Shown: positions 1 through 10,900 of the stretch, one piece after another
Layout of the letters: the number at the start of each line of letters is the position of its first letter
Numbering within the stretch: the stretch's first letter is position 1
Origin: Entrophospora sp. SA101
Lineage: Eukaryota; Glomeromycota; Glomeromycetes; Entrophosporales; Entrophosporaceae
Assembly: GCA_958430865.1 (NCBI GenBank)
Contig: CAUDNR010004425.1
Location: forward strand, 25,720-45,698
Direction of reading: 5' to 3'
DNA length: 19,979 bases
The notes under the pieces: model-generated
Seen by the model: the letters and a program-made list of their open reading frames with translations, nothing else
Told to the model about the DNA's origin: nothing
Database searches by the model: none
Position numbers and translations under genes: made by a program

Positions 1-919
1 TTATTTATTTTAATTAAATTAATAACGATGGCAACGCTGGTAAGTGAGGCAAGAATTAAAGAAAAGAAGAATAAAAGAAGAATAAAATTATTCTCTTATC
101 TCTCGTGCGTGTATATATATTATATCTTAAAAAAAAACTATACTGAAAGTGATTGAACAATGTTATTAGTAACATTATTATTAATCGTGGTGTTGCTGCT
201 GCTGCTAGAAGTGGTAGAGTTAGATGACGTTGCCATATTTATAGAGGTAGAATTAGCGGAAGTATTGGAATTGTTCGAGTTGTAAGAAGGAGAATTAGTA
301 TTTTTTAAATTAGCTTTGGGAAATATTGTTAGTGGCTTTGAATCTTGATTTACTTGTAGTCGATCATCCTGTTCATTATTATCATTATCATCGTCGTCGT
401 CATCTTGATGCTGTGGATTTTGTTGTTGAGAATCGTTAGCTTTTAATTTTTTACCAGCTCGACGATTAGGAGTTTGACCATTTTCGTATCTTTGACGTTT
501 CTTTATTACGTCCGTTTTCATCGATAACGGTCTTCTCTCATGATGTAATTTGAAACTGTAATATATAAATAAAAATATTAGTTAAACAAATAATAATATA
601 AAAAAATAAATACTAAAAGGAGTATAGACACATAAACACATACTATAAACCACAAGCATTACACAATGTTTGACCTTCTTCATCCCGACGCCATAGTGGT
701 GTTGTCATGGTACCACAATTTGAACATCTTGGTTGTGATGCTTCATCATCCCGAGCATCTTTACGTACTATGTGTGGTTTCATAGTTTTTGGACGGGCCA
801 TCTTGTGAAGTTTCAGACTATTTTATGTAGATAGATATATATAGGGAGAGGAGATAGATAGAGGTCAATTTTATGTTTCGATTGTTTCATTAAACGAAAA
901 AAGCTAAATCTGTTGGTTG
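1..919 (-). repeat. Inverted copy of GATA gene 3' half
   Basis: This block is the reverse complement of 6796-7714: position x matches 7715-x throughout the stretches compared, with no difference found. It carries part of GATA intron 3, the exon with the second zinc finger, the last intron, the last exon and the 3' flank up to the AATAAA signal. The inner end at 919 falls where the parent has a CAA-repeat tract. The outer end is the window edge, so the repeat may extend further left. It is too similar to be old. Confidence 0.97.
138..817 (-). pseudogene. GATA factor 3' fragment (second finger and C-terminus)
   Basis: Read on the minus strand, 817-644 equals GATA exon 3 (finger CX2C-X17-CX2C with the TPLWRR core) and 555-138 equals exon 4 (basic tail after the finger, acidic Asp run, Ser/Asn-rich end). 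The splice sites between them are kept. The N-terminal AreA-type block and first finger are absent, so it is a partial gene. The exon 3 segment includes an in-frame ATG ([14 protein letters not shown]), so a one-finger protein could be made if a promoter lay upstream, but the upstream sequence is a piece of UTP15. I treat it as a non-functional fragment. Confidence 0.85.
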
Positions 920-1098
920 GTTGATTGGTTATTAATATATACGCGATTTTTTTTCTTTTTTGGAAAAAAAAAAAAAAGGATTATATAAGATCTGGTTTAA
1001 TAAGTCATGATAATCCACAATTAGTTTTATCTGGTTCATACGACAAAACTATAAAACTGTGGGATTTACGTAATAACAAATGTAACATGACTATTGAT
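913..1098 (+). repeat. UTP15 exon 5 fragment, displaced copy
   Basis: Positions 913-1098 match 9605-9790 at a constant offset of 8692, including the T8, T6 and A14 homopolymers. The piece holds the end of UTP15 intron 4, its AG acceptor, and 120 nt of exon 5 (979-1098), with the WD-repeat words SGSYDKTIKLWD. It stops in mid exon and the next codon is TGA. The left junction overlaps the inverted GATA block by 7 bp (TTGGTTG), present at both sources. Confidence 0.96.
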
Positions 1099-1432
1099 TG
1101 ATCTAAATGAGGTTAGAAACAAGAAAAAATTGTTGAGTTATCTTTTTTCATCTTAAACATTTCTATTAAAAGCTAATCATATTGTTTATCAGAATGCAGA
1201 TTTTGTCCATGGAATCAGAAATTATATGAAAGGAATCATAATTGATCCTGAGATAATTATTCAAAGAACTGGTACCAACAACATCTGTGAATTTTTTTAA
1301 TGAGGCAAGTTTAAAATACATATATCATGAGAAGAGTATTAATTAATTTTTATGTGTAATATTACATCTATTATTTGGCAATAACCTAAACAGGAATTGA
1401 TTTACATTTACTACTATACGCACTATACATAT

Positions 1433-1462
1433 CACTATACGTATAGTATTATACGTATAGTA
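1433..1462. repeat. Palindromic CTATACGTATAG cluster
   Basis: The perfect 12-bp palindrome CTATACGTATAG lies at 1435-1446 and is followed after four bases by a second, nearly complete copy (ATACGTATAG). Related ACTATAC words lie just upstream (about 1412-1435). A 10-bp direct repeat GATCTGCCCA follows, at about 1465 and 1510. This could be the tip of a decayed transposon, but I found no matching partner terminus. Confidence 0.5.
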
Positions 1463-1570
1463 CTGATCTGCCCATCTCTAATTCACTTTCTTCCAGAATG
1501 GTCTTGTTTGATCTGCCCAAAAGTCCAGCTTCTTCGCTATCAAATAAAACCCAATTAAGAGAACATTAAA

Positions 1571-1766
1571 ATGGGCCGTCAACCTGATGACGACTCGCCA
1601 TCACTGGAATCTGTCTGCCGCGGACACTTTTTAAATAAGAACTGTCGTCGATATGTTACATGACAAGAAAAATTCACTAGATTTACCTAAAAAGAAAAAT
1701 TATCAGTCTTTGAAAAGAGTTTCCCGACCGGTTGAACCAACGAAGAGTAAAGATAAGAATGAATAA
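1571..1766 (+). pseudogene. Short coding-like remnant, unrecognised
   Basis: An ATG at 1571 opens 30 codons (MGRQPDDDSPSLESVCRGHF...) ending at TGA 1661-1663. In another frame an overlapping ATG at 1653 opens 37 codons (MLHDKKNSLDLPKKKNYQ...) ending at TAA 1764-1766. The stretch has clearly more G+C and fewer stops than its surroundings, which suggests a frameshifted gene remnant. I do not recognise the protein, and chance cannot be excluded. Confidence 0.25.
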
Positions 1767-1867
1767 TAATATAGAGACCGCAATAAAATTTAAAAAATAA
1801 TGACCGACCGTGTAACTGATATCAAGTGCCTAACAAAAAATCGAGTCACTATTTGCTTACTAAATCA

Positions 1868-1877
1868 TTATTTATTT

Positions 1878-1913
<36 letters not shown>

Positions 1914-1914
1914 T
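1868..1914. repeat. TTTA tetranucleotide microsatellite
   Basis: About eleven units of ATTT/TTTA with one slip near the start. It yields an artefactual open frame of repeating Leu-Phe-Ile-Tyr. Confidence 0.9.
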
Positions 1915-3632
1915 TGGTTGTAACTATTTTTTCTTTAAACTTACAACATTTCTGCGAACAAAACTCCAACGTTGATTACAATTTTCCTAAATGGTGAGCG
2001 AGTGAAATTTTAAAATTAACTGCAAATTAAAGATTTGTTTACAAAAAGATCAAACTGGTCATGTGCATATTAATTAAGAGTCACTGTATGGTGTTGAAGT
2101 ATTAGTATTTTAAGAAGCCAAGACATCAGTCATTTGTACATGTGTATAAATAAAGGTAGACAGGCCAAGAGTGGATTCTGATTCTTGTGCGGTCAGTCGG
2201 TGCTTGTGAGTCGAATATAGTGTCTTTTTGGCATCCACAGAACAATTTTTAATGAGTAAAGATACGATTTTATTAAAAAGTCCCGCAACAAAGTTGAGAT
2301 CAGCAAAGAGGAATATGATGATGAACTTGATGTTTGTAGTACCATCAAAATTATTTGTGGCGCAATACACCCCAATAATAATAGTAAACTTGATGTAAAC
2401 TAGTTACAAAAACCATAACAACAACTATTGAAAAAATATGTTATTCAATTTTGGTTAAGTTGAACATTAATTTTGGAACAGCAGATCCAAAATGTTGTTT
2501 TGTGTAGTCGTCACATCACCTCATATGAAAATTATTCAAAAGAAGGAGCGAAAAGAGAATAATTTAATATTAATTAAAAAAAGTATGAACAAGATAGGAG
2601 GAAGGAATATATATTATTTAATTAAATATTTTTGATCATCATTTGTTTTTTTTTATAAATACTAACTTTAATTTTCGTCGACCAATCAAGCCATTGAAAT
2701 ACCGTCGTTACTTCTCATAATAGACTGATGGTTTATGATTTATTTTCTATAAGAAAAATCTGAAAATTGACATTTTTAATTCAGCCATAAAATCCGAATA
2801 TTTCCGAATATTTTGTTAATTTGAATAATGCAAAAAAAACACGATTTATGTTGTAATACCAAATGGTAGAGCGAATTGCATAAAAATCACACGCATACAC
2901 AAACAATATCAATTATTAAAACACATTGACAATAGTTTTTTTACATTATGTATTAGTATGTACATATATATTGATATTAAAAATTCAATTGAGTGTAACC
3001 TAACCATATCTTTTCTTAAAAAATAAATATAAATACAAACAAAAAGAAAACATTGTAGTAATTTGCTCCAATTTATTATATAATTAATAATCTTAATTTG
3101 AATATCAAACTATCATTAGAAAATTAATCGTTTAGTATAATTAATTACGTGTAACTCTGAAATTTGGTGGGGAGGCAAAATAAGTTTGTTTCAACAAAAA
3201 TTGCAATATACACCAGCTTTTGATAAAGCGCGTTTGGAGTTTGGAGACGAATAATAATAGCGATTCTATCGTAGTTGTTGTTTGTTTTCTTTCAAAGCAT
3301 CGATTATTTTTGTAAGTTGGAGAAATTTTTGACCCCTGTTTGTCATACCAAGGCAGATAAATACCCAAATTTCACTTTTGGAAAAAAAAAATATATATAT
3401 ATATGTAATCCTCTTCAGTTGACTGTGGAAATATTTATGCCATTATGGAATGAATCCCCCCCTCCTTCTCTAAAAAACTTTACTGGGTATGTTCGCACAT
3501 CCTTTAAAAACTACTGGTACTAGTGAAACATTATGGCCGAGCGATACTTCCTTTAAAAAGACTAGACTCTTGGGTCATTGTTACAGTTGATTTTCAGCTA
3601 ATGACTTAAAAATCGTATTTCTCTTTTACCAG

Positions 3633-3854
3633 ATGGCAGACACTTTAAAAGAAGATGCAGCCTTTTCGACTTCTTTTTCTAAAAAAAAACTTCACATGAG
3701 AAAGCTCTTTAAAATCAGGCTTTGCCCTAATTCACAAAAAAATATTAAAAATATTATTACAAAGACATACAACAAATGTTTAGCAGTAGTTAATATTATA
3801 CTCATTGAGACTACTGATCTTAAATGGATTCTTGATACCCCTGCTAGTTATTGA
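3633..3854 (+). other. Small open frame, 73 codons, doubtful
   Basis: It begins with ATGGCAGACACTTT directly after a splice-acceptor-like ttttaccag and ends with TGA. The predicted protein is lysine-rich in its first half (FSKKKLHMRKLFKIRL) with no domain I recognise. No donor site, poly-A signal or neighbouring exon makes a gene model convincing. It may be an exon remnant, since the short stretch just upstream also looks faintly coding. Confidence 0.2.
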
Positions 3855-4513
3855 CTTTAATGTAAGAGGTTAAGCAGTATTTTTTACTATTATTCTTTTT
3901 TTTTTTTTTTAAATCACACCCACCCGCTTTGTTTTCGGTCTTTTGTAAATGTGACCCCATATTTTTATATATAGTAATAGGTTATTTAGCGTAATACACA
4001 CATTAATTTAAATAAATTATTAATATACTATGTTATATATAATAATACGTACCGTATAAATAAATAAATAATAACAAAAAATTCTTCCCCTTTTTTCCTT
4101 TTTTTATATTATTTTTCTAAATATTTATATCGACTAATTATAAATGATATATAATAAAAAAAATATTTTATATATAATTTCTTTTTTTTATAAAAAATAA
4201 AAAAAAAAAAAATAGAAAATAACTTCGTTTGTAATTTTCCAAATTTGTTCATCTTTAAAAAAGAAAGGCTCATATAATTTTGTTCCTGACTCCCTTTTCT
4301 ATTTTCAAAATTGTTCCTTAAAGAGCTCGCAAAAGTTGCATTTACTTTTAATAATTATTATATACAAGAAGGCTTATTTAAAGCAATAAATTTTAAAGTG
4401 TCATCTACTAAATACAGCATAGAGTAATATTAACAATTAACGAGTTTACGATTGACTACAGGAAAAACTTATTTATAAATTAATTTATTTAAAGAAATAC
4501 CACATTAAATAAT

Positions 4514-4858
4514 ATGGCACCTACAAAACTTAAAATAAAAGGTAACAAATCCTTTTCACTTTTGGGCTCGCTTGACACTGAAGAAGATTTATCAAAAACG
4601 TGGCGTTTAATGACAAAGGTGAAGGAGGCTTTAGAATATGGAATGAGATTAGAAAACTTATCGTGGCGTCTTTGGTTCATGCACCATTTGATGGTTCATG
4701 ATCAAAAAACTAAAACTAAATTCAGAAGATTATCAACCGTTACTACAAAAAAATTGGAGACTGAAAAAGCTGCTAACCTTAAAGATTTAGCTGTGCCTAC
4801 TTATCGTGGTGGCAATGGTAACGTTAGCAGTAATATTAATAATAGCACTAATAATATT

Positions 4859-4894
<36 letters not shown>

Positions 4895-7577
4895 AATAGT
4901 AGTAGTAGTAGTAATAATAATAATAGCAAGAAAAAGAAAAAGAATAAGCAGCAACAACAAACGCAACAACAAACGCAACAACAACAGAAGCAGCAACAGA
5001 AAATCAATAATACAACACAAAGTTCTCTGACAATTGGAAATTCAAATGAAATCACCTCAAACACTAATACTGCAGCTTCTTCCGTTTCTACTATATATAA
5101 TAATAATAATTCTTCCACGGAAATTATTACTCCTACTGAGCCAAATTTTGGTTTTTCCACAAGCTATGTTAATAATCATAATGGTAATATGGAGGTTGAT
5201 TATCAAGATAATTTAATTGATCAACATAATCTAAGTGATCATAACATTGATTCTCCTGTTGATAATACTGATATGTTTATGGGTGGTAAGTTGTTATTTT
5301 AATTAATTAAAAGATTTCTCCAATGTTTCTTACAAATAATAAATTATTAATTGGTAAAAATTTTTTTTAAAAAAAAAAAAATATAGCAATTACAGATAAT
5401 GACATGAGTCTTATTGATGCAAATAATATGATTTATTACACGCTACACCAATACACCAATGACCAAAGTCGATACCAAGTGATTACATTACCAAACGATT
5501 ACATTCAACCGTACACAGCAAGTGCACTAATAGATTCAGATAAAGGTCCTACAATGGAAATCGATATTTCGAGTATGTTTGAAACTGGTGGTGCTACTGA
5601 TCAACTATCCCAAAATTCAAGTCTACAGTATCATCCTCATCATCACCATCCACATCAATTGACTTCACATCATCATCACCATCATCCTCATCATCATCAC
5701 CATTCACATCATCAACAACATCAACAACATCAACAACTTACCTCAATAAGCAATCAAATTGTCTCAAATGCTGCTTCCTCATCTACAAGCGGCGAAGCAG
5801 TCTATGTTAGCAGCAATGATACTCAAACAGCAAATCTTCCTCCACTTAACACAAATATAATAAATTCTGCATTAAGTAGTAATAGTAACAATAACCATCA
5901 TCTCAATACCCCACTAAATACTCCTGTTAATGGATTGCCTACTAGCAATATTTTAAATGGTGTCAATAATATTTTAAGTGACGGTACAAATTTTATTTTT
6001 ACAAATCAACAATTTTCCTCAAATCAAACATCATCTTCAACCACTGCCACTAACACTACAACTAATAATAATAACAATAACAATAATACGTCAATACCTA
6101 TTTCTCCACCAATATCGTCATCATCATCATCATTACTAAAAAATAACTACTCTTCTAAAAAGAACGATTCTTCTTCTTCTCAACATCAACAACGATCTGT
6201 TTCTTCTCCTTCAAATATTATATCTTCAACGGAAACTTTGTCGATTTCTTCTTCCACATCTTCTTCCAACAACAACAACAACAATAATAATGGTAATGAA
6301 TGCAATACAAACAACAATGATAATAGCTCGAACAGTAGTAATTCCAGCAACAGTAGTAATGGTAGCATTATTAATGGTGATACTAATAGTAATGCCAATA
6401 TTAACGGTAATCGTAATTCATCACAGACACCCGAAAATAGGGTAAAGAAATCAAATTCTGGTAATGGCGAGCAACAATGTCACAACTGTGGTGTAACTTC
6501 TACTCCGCTTTGGAGACGTTCTACAAACGACGAATTATTATGTAATGCGTGCGGTTTATAGTAAGTAGTTGATTTTTCTTTCAAGTTTTATTAATATTTC
6601 ATAGAGTTTTTGTCAAATTTTATTGTTCAAGCTATGTACATAATCTATATAATTATTCATCTTCATCAAAAGAAAATAATAATGACAATATAGTCAGAGA
6701 GTTAGTTTATTAATAGTAAGGTCATATTTGTTTTCTCGTAGCAGTAAAAAATTTGGATACAATAACAACACCACAAACAACAACAACAACAACAACAACC
6801 AACAGATTTAGCTTTTTTCGTTTAATGAAACAATCGAAACATAAAATTGACCTCTATCTATCTCCTCTCCCTATATATATCTATCTACATAAAATAGTCT
6901 GAAACTTCACAAGATGGCCCGTCCAAAAACTATGAAACCACACATAGTACGTAAAGATGCTCGGGATGATGAAGCATCACAACCAAGATGTTCAAATTGT
7001 GGTACCATGACAACACCACTATGGCGTCGGGATGAAGAAGGTCAAACATTGTGTAATGCTTGTGGTTTATAGTATGTGTTTATGTGTCTATACTCCTTTT
7101 AGTATTTATTTTTTTATATTATTATTTGTTTAACTAATATTTTTATTTATATATTACAGTTTCAAATTACATCATGAGAGAAGACCGTTATCGATGAAAA
7201 CGGACGTAATAAAGAAACGTCAAAGATACGAAAATGGTCAAACTCCTAATCGTCGAGCTGGTAAAAAATTAAAAGCTAACGATTCTCAACAACAAAATCC
7301 ACAGCATCAAGATGACGACGACGATGATAATGATAATAATGAACAGGATGATCGACTACAAGTAAATCAAGATTCAAAGCCACTAACAATATTTCCCAAA
7401 GCTAATTTAAAAAATACTAATTCTCCTTCTTACAACTCGAACAATTCCAATACTTCCGCTAATTCTACCTCTATAAATATGGCAACGTCATCTAACTCTA
7501 CCACTTCTAGCAGCAGCAGCAACACCACGATTAATAATAATGTTACTAATAACATTGTTCAATCACTTTCAGTATAG
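4514..7577 (+). CDS. GATA factor with AreA-type N-terminus and two zinc fingers
   Basis: I join four exons: 4514-5285, 5387-6560, 6898-7071 and 7160-7577. All introns are GT-AG and the phases agree, giving 845 aa. Residues 30-58 ([18 protein letters not shown] then NLSWRLWF) match the N-terminal block of fungal AreA/NIT2/GAT1 nitrogen regulators. Two class IV fingers, CX2C-X17-CX2C with TPLWRR, lie at about 622-646 and 680-704. Each ends CNACGLY and runs into a basic tail (RPKTMK...; RPLSMK...). Between them lie Asn/Gln/Lys tracts (about 105-165, with a possible nuclear signal KKKKKNK), a His-rich block (about 339-374) and Ser/Asn tracts. Known AreA-type factors bind GATA sites and activate nitrogen-scavenging genes in the nucleus. 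Two fingers are more usual in SreA-like siderophore repressors, so the exact role is inferred. The start chosen is the first ATG before the conserved block. Confidence 0.92.
6561..6897 (+). other. GATA intron 3 with competing acceptors
   Basis: The donor GTAAGT lies directly after the first finger's GLY codon split. The acceptor at 6897 restores the expected finger tail ([14 protein letters not shown]). A pyrimidine-rich alternative acceptor at 6744 (ttttctcgtagcag) would instead add Y-K-K-F-G-Y and an Asn/Gln run, stopping at TAG 6809-6811. The CAA tract at about 6773-6802 holds the breakpoint of the inverted duplication. Confidence 0.65.
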
Positions 7578-7705
7578 TTTTTTTTTAAGATATAATATAT
7601 ATACACGCACGAGAGATAAGAGAATAATTTTATTCTTCTTTTATTCTTCTTTTCTTTAATTCTTGCCTCACTTACCAGCGTTGCCATCGTTATTAATTTA
7701 ATTAA

Positions 7706-7711
7706 AATAAA
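7706..7711 (+). terminator. Probable poly-A signal of GATA gene
   Basis: AATAAA about 130 nt after the GATA stop codon. The visible inverted repeat ends three bases beyond it, only because the window begins there. Confidence 0.45.
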
Positions 7712-7935
7712 TAATTAATTAGAAAAAATTTAATAGTACTAGATAAAAAGAAAGAGAAGCAAGAAAATTTAATTTTATATTTGTAATTTGTAAAAAATTT
7801 TTATTTTTTAATTTTTTAAAATTACCTGTAAAGATTTTTTTATTTCATTTTTTTATTTATGTAATTTTTTTTTTTTTTTATTAAAAAAATTGTCAAAAAA
7901 TTCCTTTAAAGGAAATTCGTATAACCAAACTTTTT

Positions 7936-7950
7936 ATGTTGGAAAAATAA
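7936..7950 (+). promoter_or_regulatory. Four-codon upstream ORF before UTP15
   Basis: ATG TTG GAA AAA TAA, ending one base before the UTP15 ATG at 7952. If it lies in the mRNA leader it could reduce or gate initiation at the main start. The transcription start is unknown. Confidence 0.35.
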
Positions 7951-7951
7951 A

Positions 7952-10900
7952 ATGTCTGCTCCATTCAAAAAGCTAACAGTTAAGAAACTTCCATTACCTG
8001 TTGAAAGTAGCACTGAAGACTCTAGATACTGGGGAAAGTTCAAGGTAGGATAAAATAATGATGATAATCATAATTAATTAATACACACATATATATATAA
8101 TTAAAATATTTCATCATCTACATGTATATCTAAAAAGATATTTTTATTTTTTGATATGATGATGATATCATAACGACAATAATAATAATAATATTATTAT
8201 CATAAACAAGACTCCTACCAAAATCAACGAGGTATCTTCAGTTGTATCAATACATTTTTCACCAAGTAAACCACACGATTTTGCAGTTACATCCTCAGCC
8301 TATGTAAAGATATATTCTGCACAAACATTTAAAGTTAAAAAAATAATATCAAGATTTGAAAATACTGCTTTTTCTGGAAATATAAGGAATGATGGTAAAT
8401 TGCTTGTGGCCGGCGATGGAAATGGGTTGATTCAGGTTGGAATTGAATATACATATATATGTGTATTGATCTAATCCAAATGCGAGGAAAAAAAAAAAAA
8501 GAATTAAAGATTTTTTTTTAAAAAAAAAATAGGTTTTTAATCTTGGAAGTCGAGCAATTTTAAGAACGTTTCGTGGTCATAAACTGTAATTAAACCTTGA
8601 CTATTTTCTATTACATTCGTTTTTTATTCATTGGGAAAAAAAAAAGGTATTAATTCTTATCCCATTTATACAATAAACAGCCCTGTACATGTTACCAAAT
8701 TTTTTCCAAATAATAATAAACAAGTTCTTTCATGTTCCGACGATAAAACAGTTCGCGTATGGGATATACCTGAACAAGGATCAATTTCAGTTTTGGAAGG
8801 ACATAAAGTATGGAACCAATAAATTAATTAAATCAGTTTGGTTGGTTGATTGGTTATTAATATATACGCGATTTTTTTTCTTTTTTGGAAAAAAAAAAAA
8901 AAGGATTATATAAGATCTGGTTTAATAAGTCATATCATAACGACAATAATAATAATAATATTATTATCATAAACAAGACTCCTACCAAAATCAACGAGGT
9001 ATCTTCAGTTGTATCAATACATTTTTCACCAAGTAAACCACACGATTTTGCAGTTACATCCTCAGCCTATGTAAAGATATATTCTGCACAAACATTTAAA
9101 GTTAAAAAAATAATATCAAGATTTGAAAATACTGCTTTTTCTGGAAATATAAGGAATGATGGTAAATTGCTTGTGGCCGGCGATGGAAATGGGTTGATTC
9201 AGGTTGGAATTGAATATACATATATATGTGTATTGATCTAATCCAAATGCGAGGAAAAAAAAAAAAAGAATTAAAGATTTTTTTTTAAAAAAAAAATAGG
9301 TTTTTAATCTTGGAAGTCGAGCAATTTTAAGAACGTTTCGTGGTCATAAACTGTAATTAAACCTTGACTATTTTCTATTACATTCGTTTTTTATTCATTG
9401 GGAAAAAAAAAAGGTATTAATTCTTATCCCATTTATACAATAAACAGCCCTGTAGATGTTACCAAATTTTTTCCAAATAATAATAAACAAGTTCTTTCAT
9501 GTTCCGACGATAAAACAGTTCGCGTATGGGATATACCTGAACAAGGATCAATTTCAGTTTTGGAAGGACATAAAGTATGGAACCAATAAATTAATTAAAT
9601 CAGTTTGGTTGGTTGATTGGTTATTAATATATACGCGATTTTTTTTCTTTTTTGGAAAAAAAAAAAAAAGGATTATATAAGATCTGGTTTAATAAGTCAT
9701 GATAATCCACAATTAGTTTTATCTGGTTCATACGACAAAACTATAAAACTGTGGGATTTACGTAATAACAAATGTAACATGACTATTGATCATGGAGCGC
9801 CTGTTGAAGAAGTTTTGATGTTTCCAGGTGGTGGTATAGTATTATCAGCAGGTAAACAAACACAAATAAATTGTTATTGTTATTATCATCATCATCATCA
9901 TCATTATTATGACGGTGATGTTTATTTTTATTTAATTTTGTGTGTAGGTGGTCCAACTTTAAATGTGTGGGACATGTTTGCCGGTGGCAGACTTATTAGA
10001 TCAGTGTCTAATCATCAAAAAACCATCACTACAATGTGTTTTGATGCCTCCTTTTCTCGTTTGCTTACCGGTTCTTTGGACCATCATGTAAAAATATATG
10101 ATGTGCAAAATTATGAAGTTGTTCACAGTTTCACATATTCAAAACCTATTCTGTGTATTAGTATGTCTGTAAGTTATTACATTTATATATATAAAAAAAC
10201 ATTTTGTTAAAAAAAAACCCCCCTCTCTCCAATAGGTTTGTTGATTATTTATTTTTTATTATTTAGCCAGACGATACACATTTAGCAACGGGGATGACAT
10301 CAGGCTTATTGTCTGTAAGGCATCGTAAACCAGATCATGATGAGAATGTTGCTAAAAATAACGAAAATAAAATCCGAGTCGGCTCATATCAATATTTTAC
10401 CAGAGGTTACTCTTACAATGGATCAAAGGTATTTTAATTGATAATTGATTGTAATCAGTTGATAGCTAATTTAAATATACATACATGCATGTACACATAT
10501 TAATTGATTAATTATTATTAACAATAACAATAACAATAACAGGAGGATTTCGTAGTTGAATCAGAACGTTATCAAAACCTTGCAATATATGAACAATATT
10601 TAAAAAAATTTGAATACACAAAAGCTTTAGATGCTGTTTTTAGAACTGTAAAATAATTTTTGCTTATTTATATAAATTATTATAAAATTTGATTAAAAAA
10701 AAAATTCTAATTTTATATATTGAATAGGGTACAAGGGCAATATTAACAATCTCAATGCTTCAAGAACTTATCTATCGTGATGGTTTAAGACAAGCGTTGG
10801 TAAATCGAGACGAAACTACATTGGAACCGATTTTAAAATTTATAATGAAATGGATAAACGATCCAAAGTACACAGAACTTTTAATCGATGTTGGAAATCT

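Larger units (their letters stand above)
1099..4513. other. Long intergenic region upstream of GATA gene
   Basis: This is AT-rich and I see no convincing complete gene. It holds short coding-like scraps: about 35 open codons at 1196-1300 beginning NADFVHGIRNYMKG, and about 40 open codons ending near 2401 with the words EEYDDELDVCSTIKIICG. There is a TATAAATA at about 2147, and a further scrap at 3520-3610 (KHYGRAILPLKRLDSWV). 3890-4230 is a run of poly-A/T and TA-rich low-complexity DNA. The last 600 bases should contain the promoter of the GATA gene. A possible 5'-UTR splice acceptor (actacag) lies at about 4455-4461. Confidence 0.6.
7578..7951. other. GATA-UTP15 intergenic spacer
   Basis: A 374-bp AT-rich spacer between two genes on the same strand. 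It contains the probable GATA poly-A signal, poly-T/poly-A runs at about 7800-7890 and a tiny upstream open frame before UTP15. It must hold the UTP15 promoter, but I see no unambiguous TATA box. Confidence 0.6.

Noticed and set aside
1800..1997. 65-codon open frame
   Set aside because: Made mainly of the TTTA microsatellite; no protein-like features.
2110..2375. Two overlapping minus-strand open frames
   Set aside because: No recognisable domain or splice context; the plus strand looks at least as coding in short pieces.
3141..3523. Opposing open frames of 75 and 82 codons
   Set aside because: No conserved words, no gene context, likely chance in AT-rich DNA.
4787..5216. Several open frames in other frames and on the minus strand over the Asn/Gln tract
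   Set aside because: Low-complexity shadows of trinucleotide repeats in the GATA coding exon; they translate to poly-Leu, poly-Val or poly-Thr.
6914..7577. Separate small one-finger GATA gene starting at ATG 6914
   Set aside because: The residues before and after this ATG ([12 protein letters not shown]) are the normal tail of the first finger, so it is an internal exon.
8885..9241. Open frame joining UTP15 intron 4 to exon 2'
   Set aside because: Reads through intron sequence; the true signal is the splice-compatible exon duplication.
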